From an uncultured Oscillospiraceae bacterium (GTDB taxonomy: Bacteria; Bacillota; Clostridia; Oscillospirales; Oscillospiraceae): a stretch of DNA of 35,272 nucleotides. The stretch spans positions 1-35,272 of the forward strand of contig CANPWM010000018.1 of assembly GCA_947584295.1 (NCBI GenBank). The letters are read 5' to 3'. Positions within the stretch are counted from its first letter, which is position 1. Each line of letters starts with the position of its first letter. Below the pieces are notes generated by a model that saw only the letters and a list, made by a program, of their open reading frames with translations, did not search any database and had not been told where the DNA came from. Positions 21,421 through 29,713 of this stretch are shown piece after piece. The translations under genes were made by a program, and so were the position numbers.

Positions 21421-24144
21421 ATGGCGAAGATCACAACAAACGGCCGGGAGAAGGTCTTTAACATCACCCGCTGGCGGGGGGTCAACGAGGCCCCGGAGGG
21501 GGAGGCGGCCCTGCTGCCGGGGGAGGCGGCGGTGATGCGCAACTTCTGCGTCACCTCCGGCGGGGCGCTGAAAAAGCGGCCCGGGAGCCGGAATGTGGCG
21601 GGGTTTTTAAATGAGTACACCCCCCGCGTCCGGGAGGGGTCGGCCCGGTGCCTTCTCACCGAGACCGGGGCGGGCGGCGGCCTTACGCTGTACCCCCGCG
21701 TGGAGTGCGACGGCGTGGGGGCCGTCCAGTGCGCCGGGGAGGGCGTGACGGTGACCGGGGAGAACGCCGACGCCTACAAGGGGTATTTCTACCCCCGGGA
21801 CGGCCTGTGCTGGGCGCTGGACCGGGTGGAGCGCACCGGCGGCGTGGGCGGGGAGGCCATCACCGGCGGCACGGCGGCCCCGGGGACGCTGTCGCAGATG
21901 GCCTCCGGCGCCCTGAACACCGGCACGGGGGCCTGCGAGGGGACGGCGTACCTGGACACCTGGGCCGAGGCCGTCCTGGACAGCGCCGAGAGCGGCGTCC
22001 GGGTGGCGGGGGAGACTACCCGCCGGGAGGCCCCCGCCCGCCGGAGTCCCGGCTGGGACACCCGGGAGCAGGGCGGGTGGCTTCTGCGGGACGGGCGGCT
22101 GTGGAAGTATTACGGGGCCAGGGTGGACGCCTGCCGCCCCGGCACCGTCTGGAACAAATACCAGTGCGCCGTGGCCTATGACGGGGCCGCCGCCCAATAC
22201 GCCCCCGGGGCCTTTTTAGGGACGGTGACCACCCTGGACAAAGCCCTGCCCGACAGCGGCAGGGGCTATCTGAGCGAGGGGACGTTCTCTTACGGCGGCA
22301 CGGTCTACACGCTGATGCGCCAGGGCGGGGACTACTACTGCTACGAAAAGACCTCCGCCGAGCCGTCCTTCTACGAGGTGAGTTACAGCTTCCACGGGAT
22401 CCCCATGACGGTGACGGCCAACACCTGCCGGTGGTATTTCAACGAGACCTACGCCGCCCCGGCGGAGACGGCGGACAGCGCGGTGCGGGGCGTCTGGTCG
22501 GGCTTTGTCAAGGGCCGGGAGGTGCTGTGCGCCGCCTGCGGGGGGTTCCTCTGGGAGCTGAGGGAGCAGGACGGCGCGTGGACGCGTGTCTCCGCCGGAG
22601 CCATGGACACCTCCCGGGACGTACATATGTTCGGCTTCGACGAGAAGCTCTATCTTCTGAACGGGCAGAAGTACCTGGTCTGGGACGGGGACAGGCTTTC
22701 GGAGGTGGAGGGCTACCGGCCCCTGGTGGCCGTGGCCGTGCCGCCCTCCGGCGGCGGGACGCTTTTGGAGAACGTGAACCGCCTGACGGCGGGCCGCCGC
22801 GCCCGGTTCTCCCCGGACGGGGAGGCAAAGACCTTCCAGCTGCCGGAGGGGGATATCAGATCCGTGGACTGGGTAAAGGATCTGACGGCACCGGCGGCGG
22901 TCATCAGGAGCGACCAGGGCGGAGATGGGACCGTCGGACGGGTCGCCGGGGACGGCGACCCCTACGGCGAACCTGTTGCCGATGTCACAGCCGCCGCCGT
23001 TCCGGGGTACACCGTGGACCTGGCCGCCGGGACGGTGACCTTTGAGACCGCCCCGGAAAAGGGGGTGGATACGCTGGAGATCGCCTGGAGCGCCCGGGAG
23101 GACTACCGGGGGCAGGTGTGCGGTATGCGCTTCGCGGAGATCTACAACGGGGCCCAGGACACCCGGGTGTTCCTCTACGGGGACGGCTCCAACCGGGCCA
23201 TTTATTCCGGCCTTGACTACGACGGCAGGCCCCGGGCGGACTATTTTCCCGATCTCTACGAGGTGTCCGTAGGGGACGCCAACACACCCCTCACCGCCAT
23301 GATCCGCCATTATAATAAGCTGATGGCCTTCAAGCTGGACTCCGCCTGGAGTATTGGCTACGATACCATCACCTTAGTGGACGGGACGGTGACGGCGGGG
23401 TTCTATGTGGCCCCGGTGAACCGGGCCGTGGGCAACTGCGCCTGGGGCCAGGCACAGCTGGTGCAGAATAGGCCCCGCACCCTGGACGGGCGCAGCGTCA
23501 TCGAGTGGCAGGCGGCGGGCGCCTCCGGCGTCACCGGGGATCAGCGCAACGCCCAGCGGGTGAGCCAGCGGGTGGACAGCTCCATCAGGCGGTTCGATCT
23601 GACAAAGGCCCGCACCTTCTACGACAAGTTCAGCCACGAGTATTTCGTCATCGGCGAGGACGGCACGGCCATCGTGCAGAACCTGGACGTGGACGCCTGG
23701 TATGTGTATACGGGCCTGGAGGTGACGTGCATGATCAACTACCGGGACGAGCTTTACTACGGCACCCGGGACGGGACGCTCCGGCACTTCTCCGACAGCT
23801 ACTTTTCCGACAACGGGGAGGCCATCGACGCCGTGTGGGAGTCCGGGGCCATGAGCATGGGGCAGGACTTCCGGCGCAAGTACTCCGCCACGGTGTGGAT
23901 CGGCATACGCCCCGAGGACAACGGGTATCTGGAGGTGACGGCCCAGACGGACAGGAAAAGCGACTTTGCCGTGTACGACGTCCAGAGCCTCAACGCCGCC
24001 GGGGTGCCGGAGATGGACAGGATCAAGCTGAAGGCCAAGAAATTCACCTACTACAAGCTGATTTTGCGCAACGACACCGCCGACAAAACCGCCACCGTGG
24101 TCAGCGCGGACGTGAGGGTGAGAGAAGCGGGGTATGTGAGGTGA
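21421..24144 (+). CDS. P22 gp10-like tail stabilisation/hub protein
   Basis: A 907-residue, beta-rich protein that starts MAKITTNGREKVFNI and has the N-terminal motif typical of tail hub proteins: WRGVNEAP, LLPGEAAVMRNFCVTSGGAL, then KKRPGSR. The middle and C-terminal parts have many propeller-like strands (FLYGDGSNRAIYSG, MIRHYNKLMAFK, DGTLRHF). In P22-like and T7-like short-tailed phages such proteins close the portal and form part of the short tail. ATG 21421 was chosen over one nine bases upstream because of GAGGGAA spacing. Residues 506-516 (GRVAGDGDPYG) are encoded by a copy of a host hairpin repeat (22936-22967). Placement between terminase and portal is unusual. The family call is moderate; the repeat insertion is clear. 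Confidence 0.7.
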   Translation: MAKITTNGREKVFNITRWRGVNEAPEGEAALLPGEAAVMRNFCVTSGGALKKRPGSRNVAGFLNEYTPRVREGSARCLLTETGAGGGLTLYPRVECDGVGAVQCAGEGVTVTGENADAYKGYFYPRDGLCWALDRVERTGGVGGEAITGGTAAPGTLSQMASGALNTGTGACEGTAYLDTWAEAVLDSAESGVRVAGETTRREAPARRSPGWDTREQGGWLLRDGRLWKYYGARVDACRPGTVWNKYQCAVAYDGAAAQYAPGAFLGTVTTLDKALPDSGRGYLSEGTFSYGGTVYTLMRQGGDYYCYEKTSAEPSFYEVSYSFHGIPMTVTANTCRWYFNETYAAPAETADSAVRGVWSGFVKGREVLCAACGGFLWELREQDGAWTRVSAGAMDTSRDVHMFGFDEKLYLLNGQKYLVWDGDRLSEVEGYRPLVAVAVPPSGGGTLLENVNRLTAGRRARFSPDGEAKTFQLPEGDIRSVDWVKDLTAPAAVIRSDQGGDGTVGRVAGDGDPYGEPVADVTAAAVPGYTVDLAAGTVTFETAPEKGVDTLEIAWSAREDYRGQVCGMRFAEIYNGAQDTRVFLYGDGSNRAIYSGLDYDGRPRADYFPDLYEVSVGDANTPLTAMIRHYNKLMAFKLDSAWSIGYDTITLVDGTVTAGFYVAPVNRAVGNCAWGQAQLVQNRPRTLDGRSVIEWQAAGASGVTGDQRNAQRVSQRVDSSIRRFDLTKARTFYDKFSHEYFVIGEDGTAIVQNLDVDAWYVYTGLEVTCMINYRDELYYGTRDGTLRHFSDSYFSDNGEAIDAVWESGAMSMGQDFRRKYSATVWIGIRPEDNGYLEVTAQTDRKSDFAVYDVQSLNAAGVPEMDRIKLKAKKFTYYKLILRNDTADKTATVVSADVRVREAGYVR
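22936..22967. repeat. REP-like hairpin inside a coding sequence
   Basis: The 32 bases match the intergenic hairpin at 16835-16866 with two differences. Those differences are a matched swap of one base pair (C-G to G-C) in the 9-bp stem GGGTCGCC-x/x'-GGCGACCC with loop GGGA. It is read in frame as part of the gp10-like gene. Confidence 0.85.
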
Positions 24145-24184
24145 GTGAAACGGACGGGCATTTTACAGTCTTTCGTTAGACGCC

Positions 24185-24438
24185 GTAGGGGCCGCCGCCC
24201 ACGGCGGCCCGGATAAGGGAGCAGTTGCGTTAGAGATTGTAGGGGCCGCCTCTCTTGGCGGCCCGCGCAAGGACGCGGCGTAACCGCAACTTTTTGGGGA
24301 GGCGGAATCGAAATTCGAGTGGCGGGCCGGCCAGTGTCCGGCCCGTACGGGATCGCTGTACGAAAGAAAACATGAGATACGGGGGCCGAGGTGTATGACG
24401 GCGGGCCGCCTGGAGAGGCGGCCCCTACAAGCCCGATG
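24185..24438. repeat. REP-like hairpins within the phage-like locus
   Basis: The gene-free stretch 24145-24508 contains hairpins at 24185-24210, 24239-24264, 24321-24350 (inverted) and 24413-24438 (inverted), and the linker GGGGAGGCGG with CGGCGTAACCGCAAC (inverted copy of the host-region linker). They are the same families found next to spoIIE and before the tRNA genes. Confidence 0.85.
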
Positions 24439-24508
24439 GAGGGATTGCCCGAAAATAACGGGGTTTTCCCCGGCCGCCCGCAAGGAAGGAGATCATCAGG
24501 AGAAACAT

Positions 24509-25681
24509 ATGGCAATATCCATTTACGACGAACAATTTTTGAATGACGAGCAGAGGAAGCGGCTGCAGGCGTTTACCGACGCCTGGAACCAGGCCAACGC
24601 CAGGGGCGACAGGGCCGGTATGGAGGCCGCCCACGCGGCGGCGGAGCGGGTCCGGGCCGAGGCCAACTACTCCGGCACCATGGACGGCAGCGGCTTTGTG
24701 GATCTGGGCGGCGGCTCCGGCGGCCAGTCCGGCGGCTTTGGCGGCTCCGGGAGCTGGGACGGTCAGTCGGGCGGTTCCGGCGGCTGGGGCGATCTGAGCG
24801 GCTCTGCCGGGGGCTGGGGCGGCCAGACAGGCAGCACCGGCGGCTCAGGCTATGCCGGGGGCGGGTACAGCCCCACCCAGCTGCCTTCCTACGAGGCCGC
24901 CGTCAAGGAGGTGAACGACCTCTACGACGCGGCCCGGGCGCGAAAGCTCGGCGAGCTGAAGGCGGCTTACGACCGCTCCCTGGAGGCCCTGCGGGCGGAG
25001 GCGGAGAAGCTCCCCGGCCTCTATGACGTCCAGCGCAACGAGGCCGCCGCGGAGGCGGAGCTGGCGGGGCGGAATTTCAATGAATACGCCGCCGCCACGG
25101 GCCTCAACTCCGGCGCGGCGGGGCAGGCGGCCCTGGCCCGGTCCAACCGGCTCCAGGGGGAGCTGGCGGCTCTGGGACAGCAGGAGGCGGAGGCCCAGAC
25201 GGAGGCGGCCCGTCGGGAGACGGATCTGCGGACGAAATACGCCGGCGACGTGGCCGACGCCGTGGCCCAGGGGGAGCTGGACCGGGCGGCGGCGCTGCTG
25301 GAGGAGTACCGGCGGGCGGAGGAATCCCGGGTGGAGACGGCCCGCAAGCAGGCCGATGAGAATTACCGGGCCTGGCAGTCCGGGGTCACCGTCGCCCAGG
25401 CGGTGGAGAAGGCCCGGCAGGAGGCGGCCCAGGCGGCGGAGAAGGCCCGGCAGGAGGCGGCCCAGGCCCAGGCGGAGGCCGCCAGCGCCAGCCGGAAGGA
25501 GGCCCTGGAGCGGGCCGAGAGACTGGCGGAAGCCGGGGACTTTTCGGGGTATCTGGCCCTGGGGTATTCCCAGGCCGAGACGGAGGCCATGCGCCAGGCG
25601 TGGATCGCCAAAAATCCCGCCGCCGCCTACCGGGCGGGGCTGATCTCCTGGGAGGAGTTCAGCCGCATGACGGGCAAATGA
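24509..25681 (+). CDS. Gly-rich and coiled-coil phage protein of unknown function
   Basis: A 390-residue protein with a helical N-terminus (~1-50), a Gly/Ser-rich stretch (~55-120, with units such as GGSGGWGDLSGSAGG), and a long Ala/Glu-rich coiled coil (~128-350) with a near-exact repeat VEKARQEAAQA/AEKARQEAAQA. It closes with a short domain ending ISWEEFSRMTGK. The ATG is preceded by AGGAG. Located between the tail hub and portal genes, it could be an internal virion or ejection protein, as these are often Ala-rich and coiled, but that is inference. No transmembrane or enzymatic motif is seen. Confidence 0.65.
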   Translation: MAISIYDEQFLNDEQRKRLQAFTDAWNQANARGDRAGMEAAHAAAERVRAEANYSGTMDGSGFVDLGGGSGGQSGGFGGSGSWDGQSGGSGGWGDLSGSAGGWGGQTGSTGGSGYAGGGYSPTQLPSYEAAVKEVNDLYDAARARKLGELKAAYDRSLEALRAEAEKLPGLYDVQRNEAAAEAELAGRNFNEYAAATGLNSGAAGQAALARSNRLQGELAALGQQEAEAQTEAARRETDLRTKYAGDVADAVAQGELDRAAALLEEYRRAEESRVETARKQADENYRAWQSGVTVAQAVEKARQEAAQAAEKARQEAAQAQAEAASASRKEALERAERLAEAGDFSGYLALGYSQAETEAMRQAWIAKNPAAAYRAGLISWEEFSRMTGK

Positions 25682-25708
25682 GCGGAGAGAAAGGAAAGGG
25701 AGGATATC

Positions 25709-25951
25709 GTGATAAACGTACTTTTGGCCCTGCTGGCGCTGGTGATCGCCGAGGCGGCGGCGCTGGCGGGGGTGGGGATCGTGAAGGCAGTCCGGGAGCT
25801 GAAGGACCGGGGGGATACGCCGCCCCGGGGGATCGGGCAGGAACCCGGAGAGGACTACGAGAAACGCTGGCGGGAGGGCATGGACGCCATGATGGGCTAC
25901 GACCTGGCCGCCGCCCGCCGCGCCGCCGGGAGGGAACAGCATGAGGACTGA
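25709..25951 (+). CDS. Small membrane-anchored phage protein
   Basis: An 80-residue protein with an N-terminal hydrophobic helix (INVLLALLALVIAEAAALAG, ~2-22), then a charged tail with EPGEDYEKRWREGMD. GTG start with GGGAGGATATC before it. It overlaps the start of the portal gene by 11 bases. Function unknown; a signal-anchor topology is likely. Confidence 0.6.
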   Translation: MINVLLALLALVIAEAAALAGVGIVKAVRELKDRGDTPPRGIGQEPGEDYEKRWREGMDAMMGYDLAAARRAAGREQHED

Positions 25952-27539
25952 CGTGTTGAGAAACCGGCTGGCCCCGGAGGGCTTTGACGCCCCGGCGGAG
26001 CCGCCGGAGCGGGAGGATCCGCGAAACGCGCTGACCCCCGAGGCGGTGTGGGCGCTCTACGACAGGGGCAGGGCCTTCAAGGAGGCCATCGGCCTTTACG
26101 AGACGGTGAACACCAACGAGAACTTCTTCATCGGCAAGCAGTGGGAGGGGGTGCGGTCCAACGGCCTGCCCACGCCGGTGTTCAATATCCTGAAGCGCGA
26201 CGTGTGCTTTGTGGTCAGCTCCATCACCTCCGACAACCTGACGGTGCGGGCGACGCCCCTGGCGGCCTCCGCCGGGACGCGGGGGCTTACGGAGCCGGCG
26301 CGGATCCTCAGCGAAGAGCTGGAGAGCATCTTTGAACATGTGCGCCTGCCGTCCCTGCTGCGGGAGTTTGCCAGGGACGCGGCGGTGCGGGGCGATGGGT
26401 GCGTCTATACCTGGTGGGATCCGGAGCTGAAAAACGGCACCCCCGTGGACGGGGGCATCAGAAGCGAGGTGATCCCCAACACCCGCGTCCACTTTGGCAA
26501 TCCCAACGACAGGCGGGTGCAGGATCAGCCGTATATCCTGGTGGAGAGCCGGGAGCTGGTGGAGGCGCTGCGGGAGCAGGCCTATGAAAACGGAAGCCCC
26601 GACTGGGACGCCATCGCCGCCGACGACGACAACACCCACCCCGGCGACGAGCGCCGCACCGACGACAAGGTGACGAAGCTGCTCTACCTGTGGCGGGACC
26701 GGGACAGCGGGGAGATCTGGGGCTATGTCTGCACCAGGAACGCCCAGGTGAAGGCCCCATTCCCCCTGGGGGTGCGGCTCTACCCCCTGACGTGGCTCAA
26801 CTGGGACTATGTGCCTGACTGCTGTCACGGCCAGGCCATGCTGACGGGGCTTATCCCCAACCAGATCTTCATCAACAAGATGTGGGCCATGTCCATGCTG
26901 AGCCTGATGACCACCGCCTACCCCAAGATCGTCTACGACAGGACGCGGATCCCCAAGTGGACCAACCAGGTGGGCCAGGCCATCGGCGTCACCGGCGGGG
27001 ACGTGTCCACCGCCGCCCGCTCCATCTCCCCGGCGGCCATCTCCCCCCAGGTGACCCAATTCATCGAGGCGGCCATCGAGCAGACCAACAGGAACCTGGG
27101 CACCACCAACGCCGCCCTGGGGGACGTGAAGCCCGAAAACACCTCCGCCATCATCGCCCTCCAGCGGGCGGCGGCCACCCCCAGCGAGATCACCAAGCAG
27201 AACCTGCACCAGTGCGTGGAGGAGCTGGCGCGGATCTACATGGAGTTCCTGGCCTCCTTCTACGGCCTTCGGACGGTGGACCGGGAGGACGGTACCGCGG
27301 CGCTCTTTGACTTCAACGTGTTCCGGGAGCTGCCCATGGCGCTGAAGATCGACGTGGGGGCCAGCGCCTACTATTCCGAGATCGCCTCCATCCAGACCCT
27401 GGACAACCTGTTGAGCCAGGGGCGGATCGACATTTTGCAATACCTGGAGCGGGTGCCGGACGGGTACATCACCGACCGGCGGGGGCTGATAGACGAGATC
27501 AAAAAAGCGAGAGAGGAGAAGATGAAAAATGGAAATTGA
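25941..27539 (+). CDS. Phage portal protein
   Basis: This 532-residue protein has the portal pattern: an early helix with YETVNTNENFFIGKQW, GLPTPVFNILKRDVCFVVS, a wing with the NWDYVPDCCHGQAMLTGL segment, and a C-terminal crown. The portal is the dodecameric ring at one vertex through which TerL packages DNA. The middle part SPAAISPQVTQFIEAAIEQT and GDVKPENTSAIIALQRAAATP resembles portals of short-tailed phages of Clostridia. Length is normal and no frameshift is seen. It is followed, with an 11-base overlap, by the scaffold-like gene. Confidence 0.88.
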   Translation: MRTDVLRNRLAPEGFDAPAEPPEREDPRNALTPEAVWALYDRGRAFKEAIGLYETVNTNENFFIGKQWEGVRSNGLPTPVFNILKRDVCFVVSSITSDNLTVRATPLAASAGTRGLTEPARILSEELESIFEHVRLPSLLREFARDAAVRGDGCVYTWWDPELKNGTPVDGGIRSEVIPNTRVHFGNPNDRRVQDQPYILVESRELVEALREQAYENGSPDWDAIAADDDNTHPGDERRTDDKVTKLLYLWRDRDSGEIWGYVCTRNAQVKAPFPLGVRLYPLTWLNWDYVPDCCHGQAMLTGLIPNQIFINKMWAMSMLSLMTTAYPKIVYDRTRIPKWTNQVGQAIGVTGGDVSTAARSISPAAISPQVTQFIEAAIEQTNRNLGTTNAALGDVKPENTSAIIALQRAAATPSEITKQNLHQCVEELARIYMEFLASFYGLRTVDREDGTAALFDFNVFRELPMALKIDVGASAYYSEIASIQTLDNLLSQGRIDILQYLERVPDGYITDRRGLIDEIKKAREEKMKNGN

Positions 27540-28002
27540 GAGACAGGACTGGTTTTCTGAGGGGTGGGCCGAGGACGGCGGCGTTGTGGCCGACGGCCGG
27601 GAGGACGAGGCTCTGCCCCCGGAGCCGGAGGAGACAGGCAAGGCCGCCCCGGAGCCGGAGGAGACGCCCCAGGCCGCCCCGGAGGCGGCGGGGGAGGCGG
27701 CCCCCGAGGCCCAAGGCCCCGCCGCGCCCCAGGGCCGGGAGGCGGACTTCCTGGCGTTTATGGAGGCCTATCCCCAGGTGGAGCCGGGGGATATCCCCCC
27801 GGAGGTCTGGCGGCGGGCCGCCGCCGGGGAGAGCCTCACCGCCGCCTACGCCCGCTATGAGGCGGACAGCCTGCGCCGGGAGAACGCCTACCTCCGCCAA
27901 GGCCAGCGCAACCGCCTGCGCTCCGCCGGGAGCCAGCAGGGCGTTGGCGCGGGGGACAGGCGGCTGGACGCCTTCGACTCCGGCTGGGACAACGCCTATT
28001 GA
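27529..28002 (+). CDS. Probable scaffolding protein
   Basis: A 157-residue acidic, Pro/Glu/Ala-rich protein (residues ~25-70 contain PEPEETPQAAPEAAGEAAPE-type repeats) with a C-terminal helix (LRRENAYLRQGQRNRLRS). It lies between portal and major capsid genes, the usual place for a scaffold, and its composition fits. It overlaps the portal gene by 11 bases. Short for the class, and the call rests on position and composition. Confidence 0.65.
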   Translation: MEIERQDWFSEGWAEDGGVVADGREDEALPPEPEETGKAAPEPEETPQAAPEAAGEAAPEAQGPAAPQGREADFLAFMEAYPQVEPGDIPPEVWRRAAAGESLTAAYARYEADSLRRENAYLRQGQRNRLRSAGSQQGVGAGDRRLDAFDSGWDNAY

Positions 28003-28129
28003 TCCCCGGCGGCCCTTTTCGCGCCGGGAAGGGGGTGAGGCCGGTGTAGGGAGACAGAACGATCATAAAAACAGGAAAATATAACTTTTAAACCAAAAAA
28101 TAGGAAAAATGTAAAGGAGAAACGAACAT

Positions 28130-28963
28130 ATGGCAATCAATCTGGCAAAAAGAGCATCTGACAAGGTAGTGGAGCGGTTCAGGCTGGGATCCTGCACCGA
28201 GGGGATCTTCTCCAACCGCTGGAAGTGGACGGGGGTCAGCACTGTGCAGGTCTACTGTGTGGACAAGCTGCCTCTCAACGACTACGACAAGGCCAAGGAG
28301 GACGGCAGCCGCTTCGGGGCGCTGACGGAGCTGGGCGACACCGTCCAGGAGATGACCGTCACCGACGACAAGGCCTTCAACGGCTCCATCGACAAGGGCA
28401 ACAACACCGCCCAGATGATGATCAAGGCGGCCTCCAGCGTCCTGCGCCGCCAGACCGACGAGGTGATCATACCCTATGTGGACAAGTACCGCCTGAAGAA
28501 GCTGGCCGCCGGGGCGGGCCTCACCGGTGCCAACGTGGCCCTGACCCGGGAGAACGCCATCGAGACCATCATGAAGGCCGGGGCGGAGATGAGCAACCAG
28601 AAGGTGCCCCGGGACGGCCGCGTGCTGTATATCGGCGAGAGCGAGGCCATCAAGGTGAAGCTGGCCGACCAGGTGGTGGGCGCGGACAAGCTGGCGGGGC
28701 AGGTGCTGGTGTCCGGCGTCTGCGGCACCATCGACGGAATGCAGGTGCGGGTGGTACCCGACGACTATATGCCCGAAAACGTGGTGTTCATAATCGTGCG
28801 CAAGGGCTGCGCCGTGGCCCCCAAGAAGATCGAGACGTACCGTATCCTGGAGGAACACCCCGACATCGACGGCGCGGTGGTGCAGGGGCGCCTCCTGCAC
28901 GACTGCTTCGTGCTGGAGCCTCTGGAGGCCGGGATCTATGTGGGGAAGTCCAGTGGCAATTAA
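28130..28963 (+). CDS. Major capsid protein
   Basis: This 277-residue protein lies directly after the scaffold-like gene, where the major head protein is expected. It begins MAINLAKRASDKVVERF, has a flat helix and strand pattern with VQEMTVTDDKAFNGSIDKG and PRDGRVLYIGESEAIKVK, and ends VLEPLEAGIYVGKSSGN. The size and order match the small HK97-fold coat proteins seen in clostridial short-tailed prophages. No protease domain is present. The upstream gap (28003-28129) is A/T-rich with a strong AAGGAG site, suggesting high translation. The HK97 fold is inferred, not shown. Confidence 0.8.
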   Translation: MAINLAKRASDKVVERFRLGSCTEGIFSNRWKWTGVSTVQVYCVDKLPLNDYDKAKEDGSRFGALTELGDTVQEMTVTDDKAFNGSIDKGNNTAQMMIKAASSVLRRQTDEVIIPYVDKYRLKKLAAGAGLTGANVALTRENAIETIMKAGAEMSNQKVPRDGRVLYIGESEAIKVKLADQVVGADKLAGQVLVSGVCGTIDGMQVRVVPDDYMPENVVFIIVRKGCAVAPKKIETYRILEEHPDIDGAVVQGRLLHDCFVLEPLEAGIYVGKSSGN

Positions 28964-29276
28964 GCTGAAGCAGGGCGACGCCTACATGATGCCGCTGAGC
29001 GTCACCGTCAACGGCGGGCAGCTCCCCATAAGCCAGGTGGAGGCGGTGGAGGTGCGGCTGGGGAAGATCCGCAAGCTCTACCCGGAGGAGATCGGCTACG
29101 ACGTGGAGACGGGGCGGTTCCTGGTGCCGCTCCGGCAGGAGGACACCTTCGCCTTGCCGGAGGACGACGCGGCGCGGCTGGACGTGCGGGTGAAATTCAA
29201 GGGCGGCGCCGTGGCCGGGACGCAAAAAACCGCCACGGTGGAGGTCGTAGACGCGGTAAGCGAAGAGGTGATCTGA
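28953..29276 (+). CDS. Small phage structural protein of unknown function
   Basis: A 107-residue protein beginning VAIKLKQGDAYMMPLSVTVNG, with a beta-sandwich-like pattern of alternating strands (EAVEVRLGKIRKLYP, RFLVPLRQEDTF, RLDVRVKFKGGAV). GTG at 28953 is preferred over an ATG five codons earlier because it leaves a short 11-base overlap with the capsid gene. Proteins of this type occur next to capsid or fibre genes in clostridial prophages. It might decorate the head or anchor the fibre, but no function is recognised. Confidence 0.6.
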   Translation: MAIKLKQGDAYMMPLSVTVNGGQLPISQVEAVEVRLGKIRKLYPEEIGYDVETGRFLVPLRQEDTFALPEDDAARLDVRVKFKGGAVAGTQKTATVEVVDAVSEEVI

Positions 29277-29713
29277 GGCCGCATGGCCTTTGATCTGAGT
29301 ACCGGCAGACCCGCCGGGGGTTAAATAAGGTTGCCCGCCTTATGGGCGGGCGGGGATCTGCTTCCCCTCTTTTGACCCGCCAAAAGAGGGGAAGCAGCAA
29401 GGGGAGAAAACCGGCTCAGGGGGGATTTCGTTTTTTCCCCCCTGAGAACCCCCTTTTGAAAACGACCACACAGGGGCCGCGGCCCCTATGTGGAGAACCC
29501 CGGGGGAGCGCCCGCGGGAAAGCGGGCGCGGGAATTGGAATTTCCCCCGCACGAAATTTTGCGTTTTTAGCGTAAAGTTCCTGTACGGGCCGGACACCCG
29601 GCCGGCCCGCCAATCGAATTACGAAAAAACCATCCCTAAACCTTGTAGGATTTCCAAAAATCCGTCGATTAACCTTATCTTTTTACACGCATAAAATAAA
29701 AAGGAGGAATTTA
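29277..29713. other. Gene-free stretch with a cluster of hairpins
   Basis: Hairpins lie at 29361-29396 (15-bp stem GCTTCCCCTCTTTTG, loop of six), 29415-29446 (10-bp CTCAGGGGGG stem with a T-rich loop), 29467-29493 (12-bp stem with one mismatch around AGGGGCCGCGGCCCCT) and 29508-29529 (8-bp GCGCCCGC). A REP-like copy is at 29582-29611. It separates the head genes from the fibre genes. A weak promoter-like pair is at 29669-29697. Short open frames here show no coding character. Confidence 0.7.
29669..29697 (+). promoter_or_regulatory. Possible promoter of the fibre/lysis genes
   Basis: TTAACC (29669-29674), 17-base spacer, TAAAAT (29692-29697), just before an AAGGAGG site and the fibre gene. 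The -35 is weak. Confidence 0.4.

Noticed and set aside
25659-27641. A 660-codon minus-strand open frame opposite the portal gene
   Set aside because: Antisense shadow: rich in Gly, His, Pro and Arg, and the plus strand encodes the portal protein in the correct phage context.
29342-29575. Short overlapping open frames between the head and fibre genes
   Set aside because: They lack ribosome binding sites and are composed of hairpin sequence; no domain or phage similarity is evident.
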